Translations under genes and position numbers: made by a program
Source: an uncultured Erysipelotrichaceae bacterium
Lineage (GTDB): Bacteria > Bacillota_I > Bacilli_A > Erysipelotrichales > Erysipelotrichaceae
Direction: 5' to 3'
DNA: 27,048 nucleotides
NCBI GenBank assembly: GCA_934692455.1
Contig: CAKUTY010000004.1
Coordinates: 1-27,048 of the forward strand
Shown here: positions 14,787 through 22,278 of the stretch, in pieces
Position numbering within the stretch: position 1 is the first letter of the stretch
Layout: each line of letters starts with the position of its first letter
Notes under the pieces: generated by a model
Database searches by the model: none
Told to the model about the DNA's origin: nothing
What the model saw: only the letters and a program-made list of their open reading frames with translations

Positions 14787-15443
14787 ATGGCTAAAAAAAT
14801 TAGAATTCCCGATTATACATTAGGTGAAGAAATAACTAACGCAATAACCCATGGACTAGGTGCTATCTTTTCAATTGTTGCCCTTGTCTTGATGATAGTT
14901 AAAGCAGCTCATGATAAAAATACGGCATTATGTTTTGTAGTCTTGGCAGTATATGGAACCTTTATGTTTATTACATATATCATTTCATGTATCTACCACG
15001 GTCTATCTCCTAGACTAAAAGGAAAAATAGTCTTAAGAGTAATTGACCACTGTGATGTTTATTTATTAGTACTTGGCAGTATTACGGCAGTAGCGATACT
15101 AGGAGTTCAAGGTATTTATGGTTGGATCTTGTTTACTTGTGCCTTAGCTGTAAATGTGGTAGGCATTGTCTTTACCGCCATTGATGTTGATAAATACTCA
15201 AAATTATCAGTATTGTGTCATTTATTATCAGGATGGTGTGTGTTATTCTTTGTAAGGCCATTAATCGCCAATGCATCAGTTAATGCCTTCTATTTAATAT
15301 TAGCAGGCGGTATTTCTTATTCGTTAGGTGCAATTTTATATTGGCTAGGCAAGAAAGTAAAATACATGCACTCAATTTTCCATGTATTTGTGCTTGCAGG
15401 TAGTGTCTTACAATGGCTTGCGATATACTTATATATGATTTAG
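14787..15443 (+). CDS. Hemolysin III / PAQR-family membrane protein
   Basis: A 218-residue protein with seven hydrophobic segments. It has the conserved PAQR residues: GEEITNAITHGLGAI near residue 12, CIYHGLSP near 70 with the first metal-type histidine, IDHCDVYLLVLGS near 87, and MHSIFHVFVLAG near the C-terminus with two more histidines. The family (YqfA/YplQ) is widespread; the hemolysin name is historic, and members may be membrane-lipid hydrolases or affect membrane energetics. GGAGG lies 6 bases before the ATG. The stop codon overlaps the ribosome binding site of the next gene. Confidence 0.92.
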   Translation: MAKKIRIPDYTLGEEITNAITHGLGAIFSIVALVLMIVKAAHDKNTALCFVVLAVYGTFMFITYIISCIYHGLSPRLKGKIVLRVIDHCDVYLLVLGSITAVAILGVQGIYGWILFTCALAVNVVGIVFTAIDVDKYSKLSVLCHLLSGWCVLFFVRPLIANASVNAFYLILAGGISYSLGAILYWLGKKVKYMHSIFHVFVLAGSVLQWLAIYLYMI

Positions 15444-15453
15444 GAGGGTGTGT

Positions 15454-16698
15454 ATGTTTGAGATTAGAGAAGATATTTTAGAAGAATATGCTGCTTTGGC
15501 AGTAAAAACTGGTGTTAATGTACAAGAAGGCCAAACAGTAGTAATCAGTGCTCCTGTTGAAGCTTATAAGTTGGCTAGAAAATGTGCTGAAGTAGCCTAT
15601 AAATGTGGTGCTGCTAAGGTTTCTTTTGACTATTATGATGACGCTAAAAGCTTATTAGACTACACTTATATGTCTTTAGAAAACTTAGAAAAATTCCCTA
15701 AGTGGCAAGTTGAAAAAACAGCAAGTTTAATTGAAGAAGGATACTGTCGTATCGCTATTATTGGTAGCGATCCAGACCTTTTAAAAGGCTTAGATCAAGA
15801 AAAAATCAAGGCCTCTAGAATGGCTCGTATGAAGGCTTTAGCCGACTATCAATACTACTTCATGAATTCAGTAGGACAATGGACAATTGTAGCTTATCCT
15901 GAGCTTAATTGGGCTAAAAAGGTATTCCCTGAATTAAGTGATGAAGAAGCTTTGAATGCATTGTGGGAAGCTATTTTAATGACATCTCGTGTTAAAGTAG
16001 GTGAAACAGTTAATAACTGGAAGAAACATGACGATGAGTTGGCAAAACACTGTGCATTATTAAATGAATATAACTTTAAGTCATTACATTTTAAGAACAG
16101 CTTAGGTACTGATTTAACAGTTGGCTTAATTAAAAATCATATCTGGCAAGGTGGTGAAGAAGTAGCTAGTGGTATGTATAAGGTACCATTTAACGCTAAT
16201 ATTCCAACTGAAGAAGTATTCACAATGCCTGATTGTTACCACATCGATGGTAGAGTATGTTCTACTAAACCTTTATCATATGGTGGCAAATTAATCTCTT
16301 TTTTTGAATTAACATTCAAAGATGGTAAGGTTGTAGATTATAAAGCTGAAGATAATGAAGATGTATTAAAGACTATCTTAGATACTGATGAAGGCTCCAA
16401 GTCACTAGGCGAAGTAGCTTTGATTTCTTATGATAGTCCTATCTCAAATAGCGGCATCTTATTCTATGACACATTATTTGACGAAAATGCATCATGTCAC
16501 TTAGCACTTGGTGCATGTTATCCAACTACTGTTAAAGATGGTGAAAAAATTAGTAGTGAAGAACTACTAAAATTAGGTGGCAATGATTCACTTAACCATG
16601 TTGACTTTATGTTTGGTAGTAAGGATATGTCTATTATTGGTGAAACATATGATGGACAAGAAGTTGTTGTCTTCAAAGACGGTAATTTTGTCTTCTAA
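15454..16698 (+). CDS. M29-family aminopeptidase (AmpS/PepS type)
   Basis: A 414-residue cytoplasmic metallo-aminopeptidase that removes N-terminal residues from peptides. It shows the M29 signature segments: SLGTDLTVGL, the metal ligand region NIPTEEVFTMPDCYHIDG, the acidic EDNEDVLKTILDTDEGSKSL, and C-terminal DASCHLALG-like and LNHVDFMFGS segments with metal-binding H and D. ATG 15454 has AGGAGG at 15442-15447; an in-frame GTG six bases earlier abuts that site and is rejected. It is co-transcribed with the hemolysin III gene. Its stop codon overlaps the stop of the convergent rrf2 gene by 4 bp. Confidence 0.92.
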   Translation: MFEIREDILEEYAALAVKTGVNVQEGQTVVISAPVEAYKLARKCAEVAYKCGAAKVSFDYYDDAKSLLDYTYMSLENLEKFPKWQVEKTASLIEEGYCRIAIIGSDPDLLKGLDQEKIKASRMARMKALADYQYYFMNSVGQWTIVAYPELNWAKKVFPELSDEEALNALWEAILMTSRVKVGETVNNWKKHDDELAKHCALLNEYNFKSLHFKNSLGTDLTVGLIKNHIWQGGEEVASGMYKVPFNANIPTEEVFTMPDCYHIDGRVCSTKPLSYGGKLISFFELTFKDGKVVDYKAEDNEDVLKTILDTDEGSKSLGEVALISYDSPISNSGILFYDTLFDENASCHLALGACYPTTVKDGEKISSEELLKLGGNDSLNHVDFMFGSKDMSIIGETYDGQEVVVFKDGNFVF

Positions 16699-17099
16699 AG
16701 CAAGTCTTTAAGTGTCTTATTTTTAAGATAATCACAAATTAATTCATGAAGCTCATTGTAGGTGCTTAATACGCTACATGAGCTTTTTTCTTTACATTGA
16801 CCATTCTTATCAACACAATGACAAGGACTTGTCTTAAATTCTTCTTCGGTAATAATTAAAATATCGAATAATGAATATTCTTCCGGACTTTTACATAAAC
16901 GATAACCGCCAAACTTGCCCTTACATACACAAACCATCTTATTCTTTGCCAATAAACACATGATGCATTCTAAATATTTTCTAGAAACATTTAATCTTGT
17001 GGCGATGGCAGAAAGCGGGATGTATTCACATTCGTCTTGATGTTTAGCGATATCTACTAAAGCTCTAATAGCGTTAGTTCCTTTTGTTGATATTAACAT
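16695..17099 (-). CDS. Rrf2-family transcriptional regulator, cysteine-rich
   Basis: A 134-residue repressor with an N-terminal winged helix (about 1-65; IPLSAIATRLNVSRKYLEC is the recognition part, GKFGGYRL the wing). A C-terminal cysteine cluster is present: C93, C95, C102 and C108, of which C95-X6-C102-X5-C108 resembles the Fe-S ligands of IscR/NsrR relatives. Six more cysteines make ten in all, which is high. It is divergent from an amino acid ABC transporter with two repeated operator-like sites between them, so it probably controls that transporter and itself. Sensing of Fe-S status, redox or cysteine is inferred. The ATG lies 6 bases after a -10 box with no ribosome binding site. Confidence 0.9.
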   Translation of the reverse strand: MLISTKGTNAIRALVDIAKHQDECEYIPLSAIATRLNVSRKYLECIMCLLAKNKMVCVCKGKFGGYRLCKSPEEYSLFDILIITEEEFKTSPCHCVDKNGQCKEKSSCSVLSTYNELHELICDYLKNKTLKDLL

Positions 17100-17105
17100 A
17101 CTCTA

Positions 17106-17133
17106 ATTTTAGGTTATTTAATTCCTATTGACA
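17106..17133 (-). promoter_or_regulatory. rrf2 promoter, predicts leaderless mRNA
   Basis: On the minus strand TTGTCA (17133-17128) and TAAAAT (17111-17106) have a 17-base spacing with standard geometry. Exactly six bases separate the -10 from the ATG at 17099, so the A of ATG would be +1. The -35 is the complement of the -35 used by the transporter promoter. Confidence 0.65.
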
Positions 17134-17140
17134 AGGTAGG
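17124..17140. promoter_or_regulatory. Operator copy 1 (probable Rrf2 site)
   Basis: CCTATTGACAAGGTAGG: CCTA, 9 bases, TAGG. It overlaps both -35 boxes of the divergent promoters, a good position for repression of both genes. Confidence 0.6.
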
Positions 17141-17156
17141 ATATAGAAAATATAAT
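17128..17156 (+). promoter_or_regulatory. Consensus promoter of the amino acid ABC operon
   Basis: TTGACA (17128-17133), 17 bases, TATAAT (17151-17156): a perfect sigma-A promoter. A promoter this strong normally needs a repressor. Confidence 0.88.
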
Positions 17157-17164
17157 TTGAATTG

Positions 17165-17181
17165 CCTATATAAAAGGTAGG
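17165..17181. promoter_or_regulatory. Operator copy 2 (probable Rrf2 site)
   Basis: CCTATATAAAAGGTAGG: same CCTAT, AAGGTAGG frame and spacing as copy 1, placed just after the transcription start and running up to the start of the permease gene. AATT flanks both sides. Its TAGG half (17178-17181) contributes the only ribosome-binding-like sequence, GGTAGG, so a bound repressor might also affect translation indirectly. Confidence 0.55.
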
Positions 17182-17189
17182 AATTAAAA

Positions 17190-17861
17190 ATGGATGAACG
17201 TTTAATAAATATTATTATCAATTCTTTTCCTAAAATACTAGAACTAGGACTAAAAGTAACCATACCTGTTTCCCTAGCTTCTTTTATCTTAGCTTTTTTA
17301 ATATCAGTACTTGTAGCCTTTATTCAATTCGCTCATATAAAGGTATTAACACAACTATCTAGATTCTATGTATGGATAGTTAGAGGCACACCGCTACTTG
17401 TACAACTATATATTTTCTTCTATGGCTTGCCATCTTTAGGTATAAAACTAGATCCAATTGTATGTGCTATTTTAGTACTAGGACTAAACGAGGGTGCTTA
17501 TATGTCAGAAACTATGAGGGCATCACTAGAAGCAGTACCAAGTGGTCAAATGGAGGCGGGGTATTGTGTAGGTATGAATTATCTACAAATTATGATGAGA
17601 ATCATACTCCCTCAAGCTTTACGTACAGCCTTCCCATCTTTAATGAATTCCTTTATTGCGTTAATTAAAGATTCATCAATGGCTTCAACAATTACAGTAG
17701 TTGAAATGTTTAGACAGGCTCAAATAGTTAATGGTAGAGTATTTGAACCATTTATCCTATATCTAGAAGCAGCTATTATTTACTTGTTGTTTTGTTCAGT
17801 TATATCTATTGCACAAAAGAAAATTGAGAAGCGTTTAAACTTCTACGGAGGTGTTAGATGA
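17190..17861 (+). CDS. Amino acid ABC transporter permease (HisMQ family)
   Basis: A 223-residue membrane protein with about five transmembrane segments. It has the EAA-loop motif that contacts the ATPase (SGQMEAGYCVGMNYLQIMMR near 125) and IVRGTPLLVQLYIFF near residue 63, diagnostic of polar amino acid permeases. It overlaps the ATPase gene by 4 bp (ATGA). Together with the next two genes it forms a complete importer. Cystine is one candidate substrate because of the Rrf2 regulator; glutamine, arginine or histidine are not excluded. Confidence 0.95.
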   Translation: MDERLINIIINSFPKILELGLKVTIPVSLASFILAFLISVLVAFIQFAHIKVLTQLSRFYVWIVRGTPLLVQLYIFFYGLPSLGIKLDPIVCAILVLGLNEGAYMSETMRASLEAVPSGQMEAGYCVGMNYLQIMMRIILPQALRTAFPSLMNSFIALIKDSSMASTITVVEMFRQAQIVNGRVFEPFILYLEAAIIYLLFCSVISIAQKKIEKRLNFYGGVR

Positions 17862-18598
17862 TTGAAGTAAAAGATTTACATAAGTCCTTTGGTGATAATG
17901 AAGTCTTAAAAGGAATTAACTTTAAGATAAATGATGGTGATGTGATTGCCATACTTGGATCTTCTGGTGGTGGCAAGACAACCATCTTACGTTGTATCAA
18001 TTTTCTAACTAATTCTGATAAGGGTACTTTGGTTTTCGATGGCAAGGAATATGACTTAGCTAATATGAAGAAAAGTGATATAGCAGCTTTACGTATGAAA
18101 ACAGGTTTTGTGTTTCAAAACTATAACCTTTTCTTAAATAAAACAGCTTTAGAAAATGTTATGGAAGGTTTGGTTACTGTTAGAAAAATGGATAAGACAA
18201 AGGCAAGAGAAATAGCTGTTAATGCCTTAGAGAAAGTTGGTTTAGGTGATAAGCTTGATTATTATCCAATCTCTTTATCAGGTGGCCAACAACAACGTGT
18301 ATCTATTGCCAGAGCCCTTGCATATAAACCAGAGGTTATTTACTTTGATGAACCTACAAGTTCTCTAGATCCTGAATTAACTAATGAAGTACTAGGGGTT
18401 ATGAAAGACTTGGCTAAGGAAAAAGTAACGATGGTAGTGGTAACTCATGAAATGGCCTTTGCCCGTAATGTATCTAATCGTATTATTTTCTTAGATGAGG
18501 GTGAAGTGATTTGTGATAGTGATACCGATTCATTCTTTAATAATCAAAAGAACGAGCGTATTAAACGTTTTATAAATAATGTGGAAGGAGAATTTTAA
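17858..18598 (+). CDS. Amino acid ABC transporter ATP-binding protein
   Basis: A 246-residue GlnQ-type ATPase. Walker A GSSGGGKTT (34-42), signature LSGGQQQRVSIARAL (from 140), Walker B ending in DEP (D164-E165), D-loop SSLD and the switch histidine in VVTHEM are all present. Start ATG 17858 overlaps the permease stop. It powers import through the permease. Confidence 0.97.
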   Translation: MIEVKDLHKSFGDNEVLKGINFKINDGDVIAILGSSGGGKTTILRCINFLTNSDKGTLVFDGKEYDLANMKKSDIAALRMKTGFVFQNYNLFLNKTALENVMEGLVTVRKMDKTKAREIAVNALEKVGLGDKLDYYPISLSGGQQQRVSIARALAYKPEVIYFDEPTSSLDPELTNEVLGVMKDLAKEKVTMVVVTHEMAFARNVSNRIIFLDEGEVICDSDTDSFFNNQKNERIKRFINNVEGEF

Positions 18599-19399
18599 AT
18601 GAAGAAGATTATTGTGTTATTAGCTTTACTATTAAGCTTAACCGCTTGTGGTAAACAAGAAGAAGAGGAGAAGAAAGATTTATTAGCTACTATTAAGGAA
18701 AGAGGAACTCTAGTTGTAGCAACTGAGGGTGACTGGTCTCCATATACTTATCATGATGAAGAAACTAATGAATTAGTTGGTTTTGACGTAGAACTTGGTA
18801 AGATCATTGCGGATAAGTTAGGCGTTAAAGTTGAATATAAGGAAACAGACTGGGATTCAATCTTGGCTGGTGTTCAATCAGGTTCTTTTGACTTAGGTAT
18901 CAATGGTATTACTTATTCTGAAGAAAGAGCAGCAGCTTTTAATTTCTCAACACCTTATCTATATGATCAAACAGTTCTAATTGTCTTAGAAGATAACAAC
19001 GATATTAAGTCATTTGAAGATATTAAGGGCAAGATTAATACTAATTCACCTGGTTCTAGTTATGCTCAAATGGGCGAAGAATATGGTGCAACTACAAAGT
19101 ATATAACTACTTTTGCGGATACTATTCAATTACTACAAAGAGGTGATGCGGATTGTACAATCAATTCTTTATCAGTATTTAATGATTATATTAGAGAAAA
19201 AGGTGATAAGGCCGGCATTAAGATTGTAGATGAAACAGAGCCTGAAAAGACAGTTATAGCTTCTTGTAAGGGTGATTACAGCAAGACTTTAATCGAAGAA
19301 GTTAATAAGATTATTGAAGAATTAAGAGAAGATGGTAGCCTAGCTGAATTATCTAATAAGTATTTTGGCTATGATGCGACTAAAAACCCTTTGAATTAG
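18599..19399 (+). CDS. Amino acid ABC transporter substrate-binding lipoprotein
   Basis: A 266-residue SBP_bac_3 protein with a lipoprotein signal and lipobox LTAC (lipidated C17). The KERGTLVVATEGDWSPYTY start, VGFDVELGKIIADKLGVKVE and DLGINGITYSEERA segments are typical of polar amino acid binding proteins. GGAGAA lies before the ATG, which follows the ATPase stop without a gap. It captures the substrate outside the membrane. Confidence 0.96.
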   Translation: MKKIIVLLALLLSLTACGKQEEEEKKDLLATIKERGTLVVATEGDWSPYTYHDEETNELVGFDVELGKIIADKLGVKVEYKETDWDSILAGVQSGSFDLGINGITYSEERAAAFNFSTPYLYDQTVLIVLEDNNDIKSFEDIKGKINTNSPGSSYAQMGEEYGATTKYITTFADTIQLLQRGDADCTINSLSVFNDYIREKGDKAGIKIVDETEPEKTVIASCKGDYSKTLIEEVNKIIEELREDGSLAELSNKYFGYDATKNPLN

Positions 19400-19418
19400 G
19401 GAATAATCGTGATATCAT
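19391..19418 (+). promoter_or_regulatory. rpmE promoter
   Basis: TTGAAT (19391-19396), 16 bases, TATCAT (19413-19418). The -35 overlaps the end of the binding-protein gene. Confidence 0.45.
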
Positions 19419-19433
19419 GTATAAGCGAACTTT

Positions 19434-19456
19434 CTTAAGGTCTACAAGGCCTTAGG
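19434..19456 (+). promoter_or_regulatory. Hairpin in the rpmE leader
   Basis: CTTAAGG pairs with CCTTAGG (7 bp, one G-U) with a 9-nt loop. It sits 4-5 bases before the GGAGGAGG ribosome binding site of rpmE. Its position suits translational autoregulation by L31, as described for L31 leaders, but I cannot match a known leader family. Confidence 0.4.
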
Positions 19457-19473
19457 CGTGGAGGAGGATTAAA

Positions 19474-19683
19474 ATGAGAGAAGGTATTCATCCAGATTAC
19501 CATAAGGTTAAGGTAATTTGTGCAGGCTGTGGTGCTGAATTCGAATCAAGCTCAACTGTTAAGGGCGACACAATCAAGGTAGATACTTGTTCAAAGTGTC
19601 ATCCATTCTATACAGGTAGACAAAGATTTACAGCAGCTGCTGGTAGAATTGAAAAGTTCAATAAGAAATACGGTACAAAATAG
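19474..19683 (+). CDS. rpmE: 50S ribosomal protein L31, zinc-binding type
   Basis: A 69-residue ribosomal protein with the start MREGIHPDYHKVKVICAGCG and a C-terminal CSKCHPFYTGRQRF. The paired CxGC and CSKC cysteines make this the zinc-containing (C+) paralogue used when zinc is sufficient. It has a very strong ribosome binding site (GGAGGAGG). It is followed immediately by a terminator. Confidence 0.97.
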   Translation: MREGIHPDYHKVKVICAGCGAEFESSSTVKGDTIKVDTCSKCHPFYTGRQRFTAAAGRIEKFNKKYGTK

Positions 19684-19706
19684 TAAGGTTAAAACCTTAC
19701 TTTTTT
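19682..19706 (+). terminator. Terminator of rpmE
   Basis: AGTAAGG pairs with CCTTACT around TTAAAA and ends in six T. The stem begins in the stop codon. Confidence 0.88.
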
Positions 19707-19707
19707 G

Positions 19708-19716
19708 TGGCATAAT
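19708..19716 (+). promoter_or_regulatory. Extended -10 promoter of tdk-prfA-prmC
   Basis: TGGCATAAT is an extended -10 box. A weak TTAAAA 16 bases upstream could serve as -35. The start would be near 19723, before the AAAGGAG ribosome binding site of tdk. Confidence 0.5.
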
Positions 19717-19742
19717 ATAGGAAGGTAAAGGAGTTTATCAAT

Positions 19743-20339
19743 ATGTATCAAAGATATGCCGATGGTTGGTTAGAAACTATCTCTGGCTGTATGTTCGCAG
19801 GTAAAACAGAGGAATTAATTAGAAGGGTTAAAGTATTGGAATTTGCCAATAAGAAAATCCAGGTTTTTAAGCCGGTTATTGATAATCGTTATTCAAACAC
19901 AAAAGTTGTTTCTCATGCAGGTTCTAATGTAGAAAGTATTGTAGTATCTAAGTCTCAAGAAATCTTAGAACTTACAAAAGAAGATACAGAAGTAGTTGCG
20001 ATTGATGAGGTGCAATTCTTTGATGAACGTATAACTGATGTATGTAACGTATTAGCTAATCGTGGTATTAGAGTAATGGTTGCAGGTCTTGATACAGACT
20101 TCAGAGGTGAACCTTTTGGTCCTATGCCTAAGTTGATGGCTGAAGCTGAATTTGTAACTAAGCTTACAGCTGTGTGTAATAAGTGTGGTGCTCCTGCTAC
20201 AAGAACTCAAAGAATTATTAATGGTAAACCAGCTAAGTATAAAGATCCAATCGTACTTGTTGGTGCTTCTGAGAGTTATGAAGCAAGATGCCGTAAATGT
20301 CATGAGGTTGTCGGTAAACCCGAGCCAGAGGTATATTAA
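19743..20339 (+). CDS. tdk: Thymidine kinase
   Basis: A 198-residue salvage enzyme that phosphorylates thymidine with ATP. P-loop GCMFAGKT (15-22), the catalytic glutamate E89 in DEVQFF, VAGLDTDFRGEPF, and a zinc finger with CNKC and CRKC pairs are present. The stop codon shares a base with the prfA start (TAATG). The tdk-prfA-prmC order is common in Firmicutes. Confidence 0.97.
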   Translation: MYQRYADGWLETISGCMFAGKTEELIRRVKVLEFANKKIQVFKPVIDNRYSNTKVVSHAGSNVESIVVSKSQEILELTKEDTEVVAIDEVQFFDERITDVCNVLANRGIRVMVAGLDTDFRGEPFGPMPKLMAEAEFVTKLTAVCNKCGAPATRTQRIINGKPAKYKDPIVLVGASESYEARCRKCHEVVGKPEPEVY

Positions 20340-21415
20340 TGGATGCTAAAATAGTAAAACTTGATAGTATTGAGAAGCGTTATTTAGAAATTGGCGAAGA
20401 AATGCTTAAGGATGATGTAGTTTCTAACGTCAAAGCTTTTACTAAGCTTTCTAAGGAACAAGCAACTCTAAAGGGTGCTTATGATGCTTATCAAGAATAT
20501 AAGAAATTAAATAGTGATATTGAAGGTGCTAAGGAAATGCTAAATGATAGCGATCCTGAGCTTAAAGAAATGGCTCAAATGGAATATGATGAGGCATCTG
20601 AAAAATTAGAAAAATTAAATGCTCATATTGATGAATTATTACTTCCAAGAGACCCAGAAGACGCTTATGATTGTCTAGTTGAAATCAGAGGCGCTGCTGG
20701 AGGCGATGAAGGTAATATTTTTGCGGGTGATTTATATAGAATGTACAACTACTATGCTGCTAACATGGGCTTCAAGACTGAAGTGATGGAAGTTAGTGAG
20801 TCTGAAGCTGGTGGTTATGCCTTAATTAGCTTTTCAGTTAAAGGACAAGATGCATATAGACACTTTAAATTTGAATCAGGTGCTCACCGTGTACAAAGAG
20901 TTCCTAAGACTGAAACACAAGGTAGAGTTCACACATCAACTGCAACTGTTTTCGTGTTGCCTGATGTAGAAGATGAAGACGTTGAAATACCAGATAGTGA
21001 TTTAGAAATCGAAACACACCGCGCAAGTGGTGCTGGTGGTCAACATATTAATAAGACTGATAGTGCTGTTAGAATTGTACATACTCCAACTGGTATTACG
21101 GTTAACTGTCAAGATGGTCGTAACCAATTAGCTAATAAGGAAACAGCTTTAAGAATTATTAAAGCTCGTGTTTATAACTTCTATAAGGAACAAAAAGAGA
21201 AGGAAGCTGGTGAGGCTCGTAAGAGTAAGATTGGTACTGGTGATCGTAGTGAAAAGATTAGAACTTATAACTATCCACAAAATAGAGTTACTGATCATAG
21301 AATTGGTTTGACTATTAACCAATTAGACAGAATCATGGAAGGCAAGCTTGATGATATTGTTAATGCGCTTATCAAGAATGAAGAACAGGAAAAGCTTTTA
21401 AATGAGCAGTTATAA
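20339..21415 (+). CDS. prfA: Peptide chain release factor 1
   Basis: A 358-residue release factor that reads UAA and UAG. The GGQ motif at 233-235 (ASGAGGQHINKTDSA) triggers peptidyl-tRNA hydrolysis. The codon-recognition region has HRVQRVPKTETQGRVHTSTA, with PKT at the place of the usual PxT tripeptide. It overlaps tdk by 1 base and prmC by 14 bases; prmC methylates the Gln of this GGQ motif. Confidence 0.98.
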   Translation: MDAKIVKLDSIEKRYLEIGEEMLKDDVVSNVKAFTKLSKEQATLKGAYDAYQEYKKLNSDIEGAKEMLNDSDPELKEMAQMEYDEASEKLEKLNAHIDELLLPRDPEDAYDCLVEIRGAAGGDEGNIFAGDLYRMYNYYAANMGFKTEVMEVSESEAGGYALISFSVKGQDAYRHFKFESGAHRVQRVPKTETQGRVHTSTATVFVLPDVEDEDVEIPDSDLEIETHRASGAGGQHINKTDSAVRIVHTPTGITVNCQDGRNQLANKETALRIIKARVYNFYKEQKEKEAGEARKSKIGTGDRSEKIRTYNYPQNRVTDHRIGLTINQLDRIMEGKLDDIVNALIKNEEQEKLLNEQL

Positions 21416-22235
21416 TGATTTATTAAACGAATATAAGAAAGTCTTTAATGATAAGGAAACATTAAGGGCTTTTCTTTTTGAATTGTGTAATGACAAGGGA
21501 ATTGATCTTTATATGGATAAAGATCTTGAGGTCGATAAGGAAGTTAAAGAACTATTTATTAAGGGTGTTGAAAAGTTATGCTTAAACGAACCCTTAAACT
21601 ATGTACTGGGTTATTCATACTTCTATGGATATAAGATGACTGTTAATCAAAATGTTTTAATTCCTCGTTTTGAAACTGAAGAATTAGTAGGTCTTATCTT
21701 ATCTAAATATGATGAATATTATAAGGGTCAAAAAATAGATTTAGCTGATGTTGGTACTGGTAGTGGTGCTATTGCGATTGCGCTAAAGAAGGAAGAAGAT
21801 AATCTAAATGTTTGTGCTAGTGATATTTCTTTTGAAGCATTAGAGGTAGCTAAACTAAATGCTAAGAATAATGATGCTGATATCAGATTCTTACAAGGTT
21901 CTATGTTAGATCCATATATTGAAAACAATATTAAGTTAGATATCTTAGTTTCTAACCCGCCATATATTAAACAAGATGAAATATTAGATCCAAGTGTTAA
22001 GGATTATGAACCTCATGTAGCCTTGTTTGGTGGTGAGGATGGTTTAAGATTCTATCGCATTATATTTGAGAATGCTTCTAAGATAATGAAAGAAAACGGT
22101 ATGATGTTCTTCGAGATTGGCTATGACCAAAGAGAAAGATTAACAGCTTTGGCTCATGAATATTTCAAGGATGCATATGTAGAAGTATTTAAGGATATTA
22201 ATAAGAAAGATAGGATGTTGTTCATTAAACTCTAA
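21402..22235 (+). CDS. prmC: Release factor glutamine methyltransferase
   Basis: A 277-residue SAM-dependent enzyme that methylates the GGQ glutamine of release factors. Motif I DVGTGSGAIAIAL and the catalytic NPPY (185-188, in SNPPYIK) are visible, with FGGEDGLRFYR further on. The ATG lies inside the end of prfA, so translation is coupled. Confidence 0.96.
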   Translation: MSSYNDLLNEYKKVFNDKETLRAFLFELCNDKGIDLYMDKDLEVDKEVKELFIKGVEKLCLNEPLNYVLGYSYFYGYKMTVNQNVLIPRFETEELVGLILSKYDEYYKGQKIDLADVGTGSGAIAIALKKEEDNLNVCASDISFEALEVAKLNAKNNDADIRFLQGSMLDPYIENNIKLDILVSNPPYIKQDEILDPSVKDYEPHVALFGGEDGLRFYRIIFENASKIMKENGMMFFEIGYDQRERLTALAHEYFKDAYVEVFKDINKKDRMLFIKL

Positions 22236-22278
22236 TGAATGATAAAATAGTTAGGTATTTAAAGGAGAAAAAGAAAAG

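Noticed and set aside
15448..15453. GTG start for the M29 aminopeptidase
   Set aside because: It abuts AGGAGG with no spacing; ATG 15454 is properly spaced.
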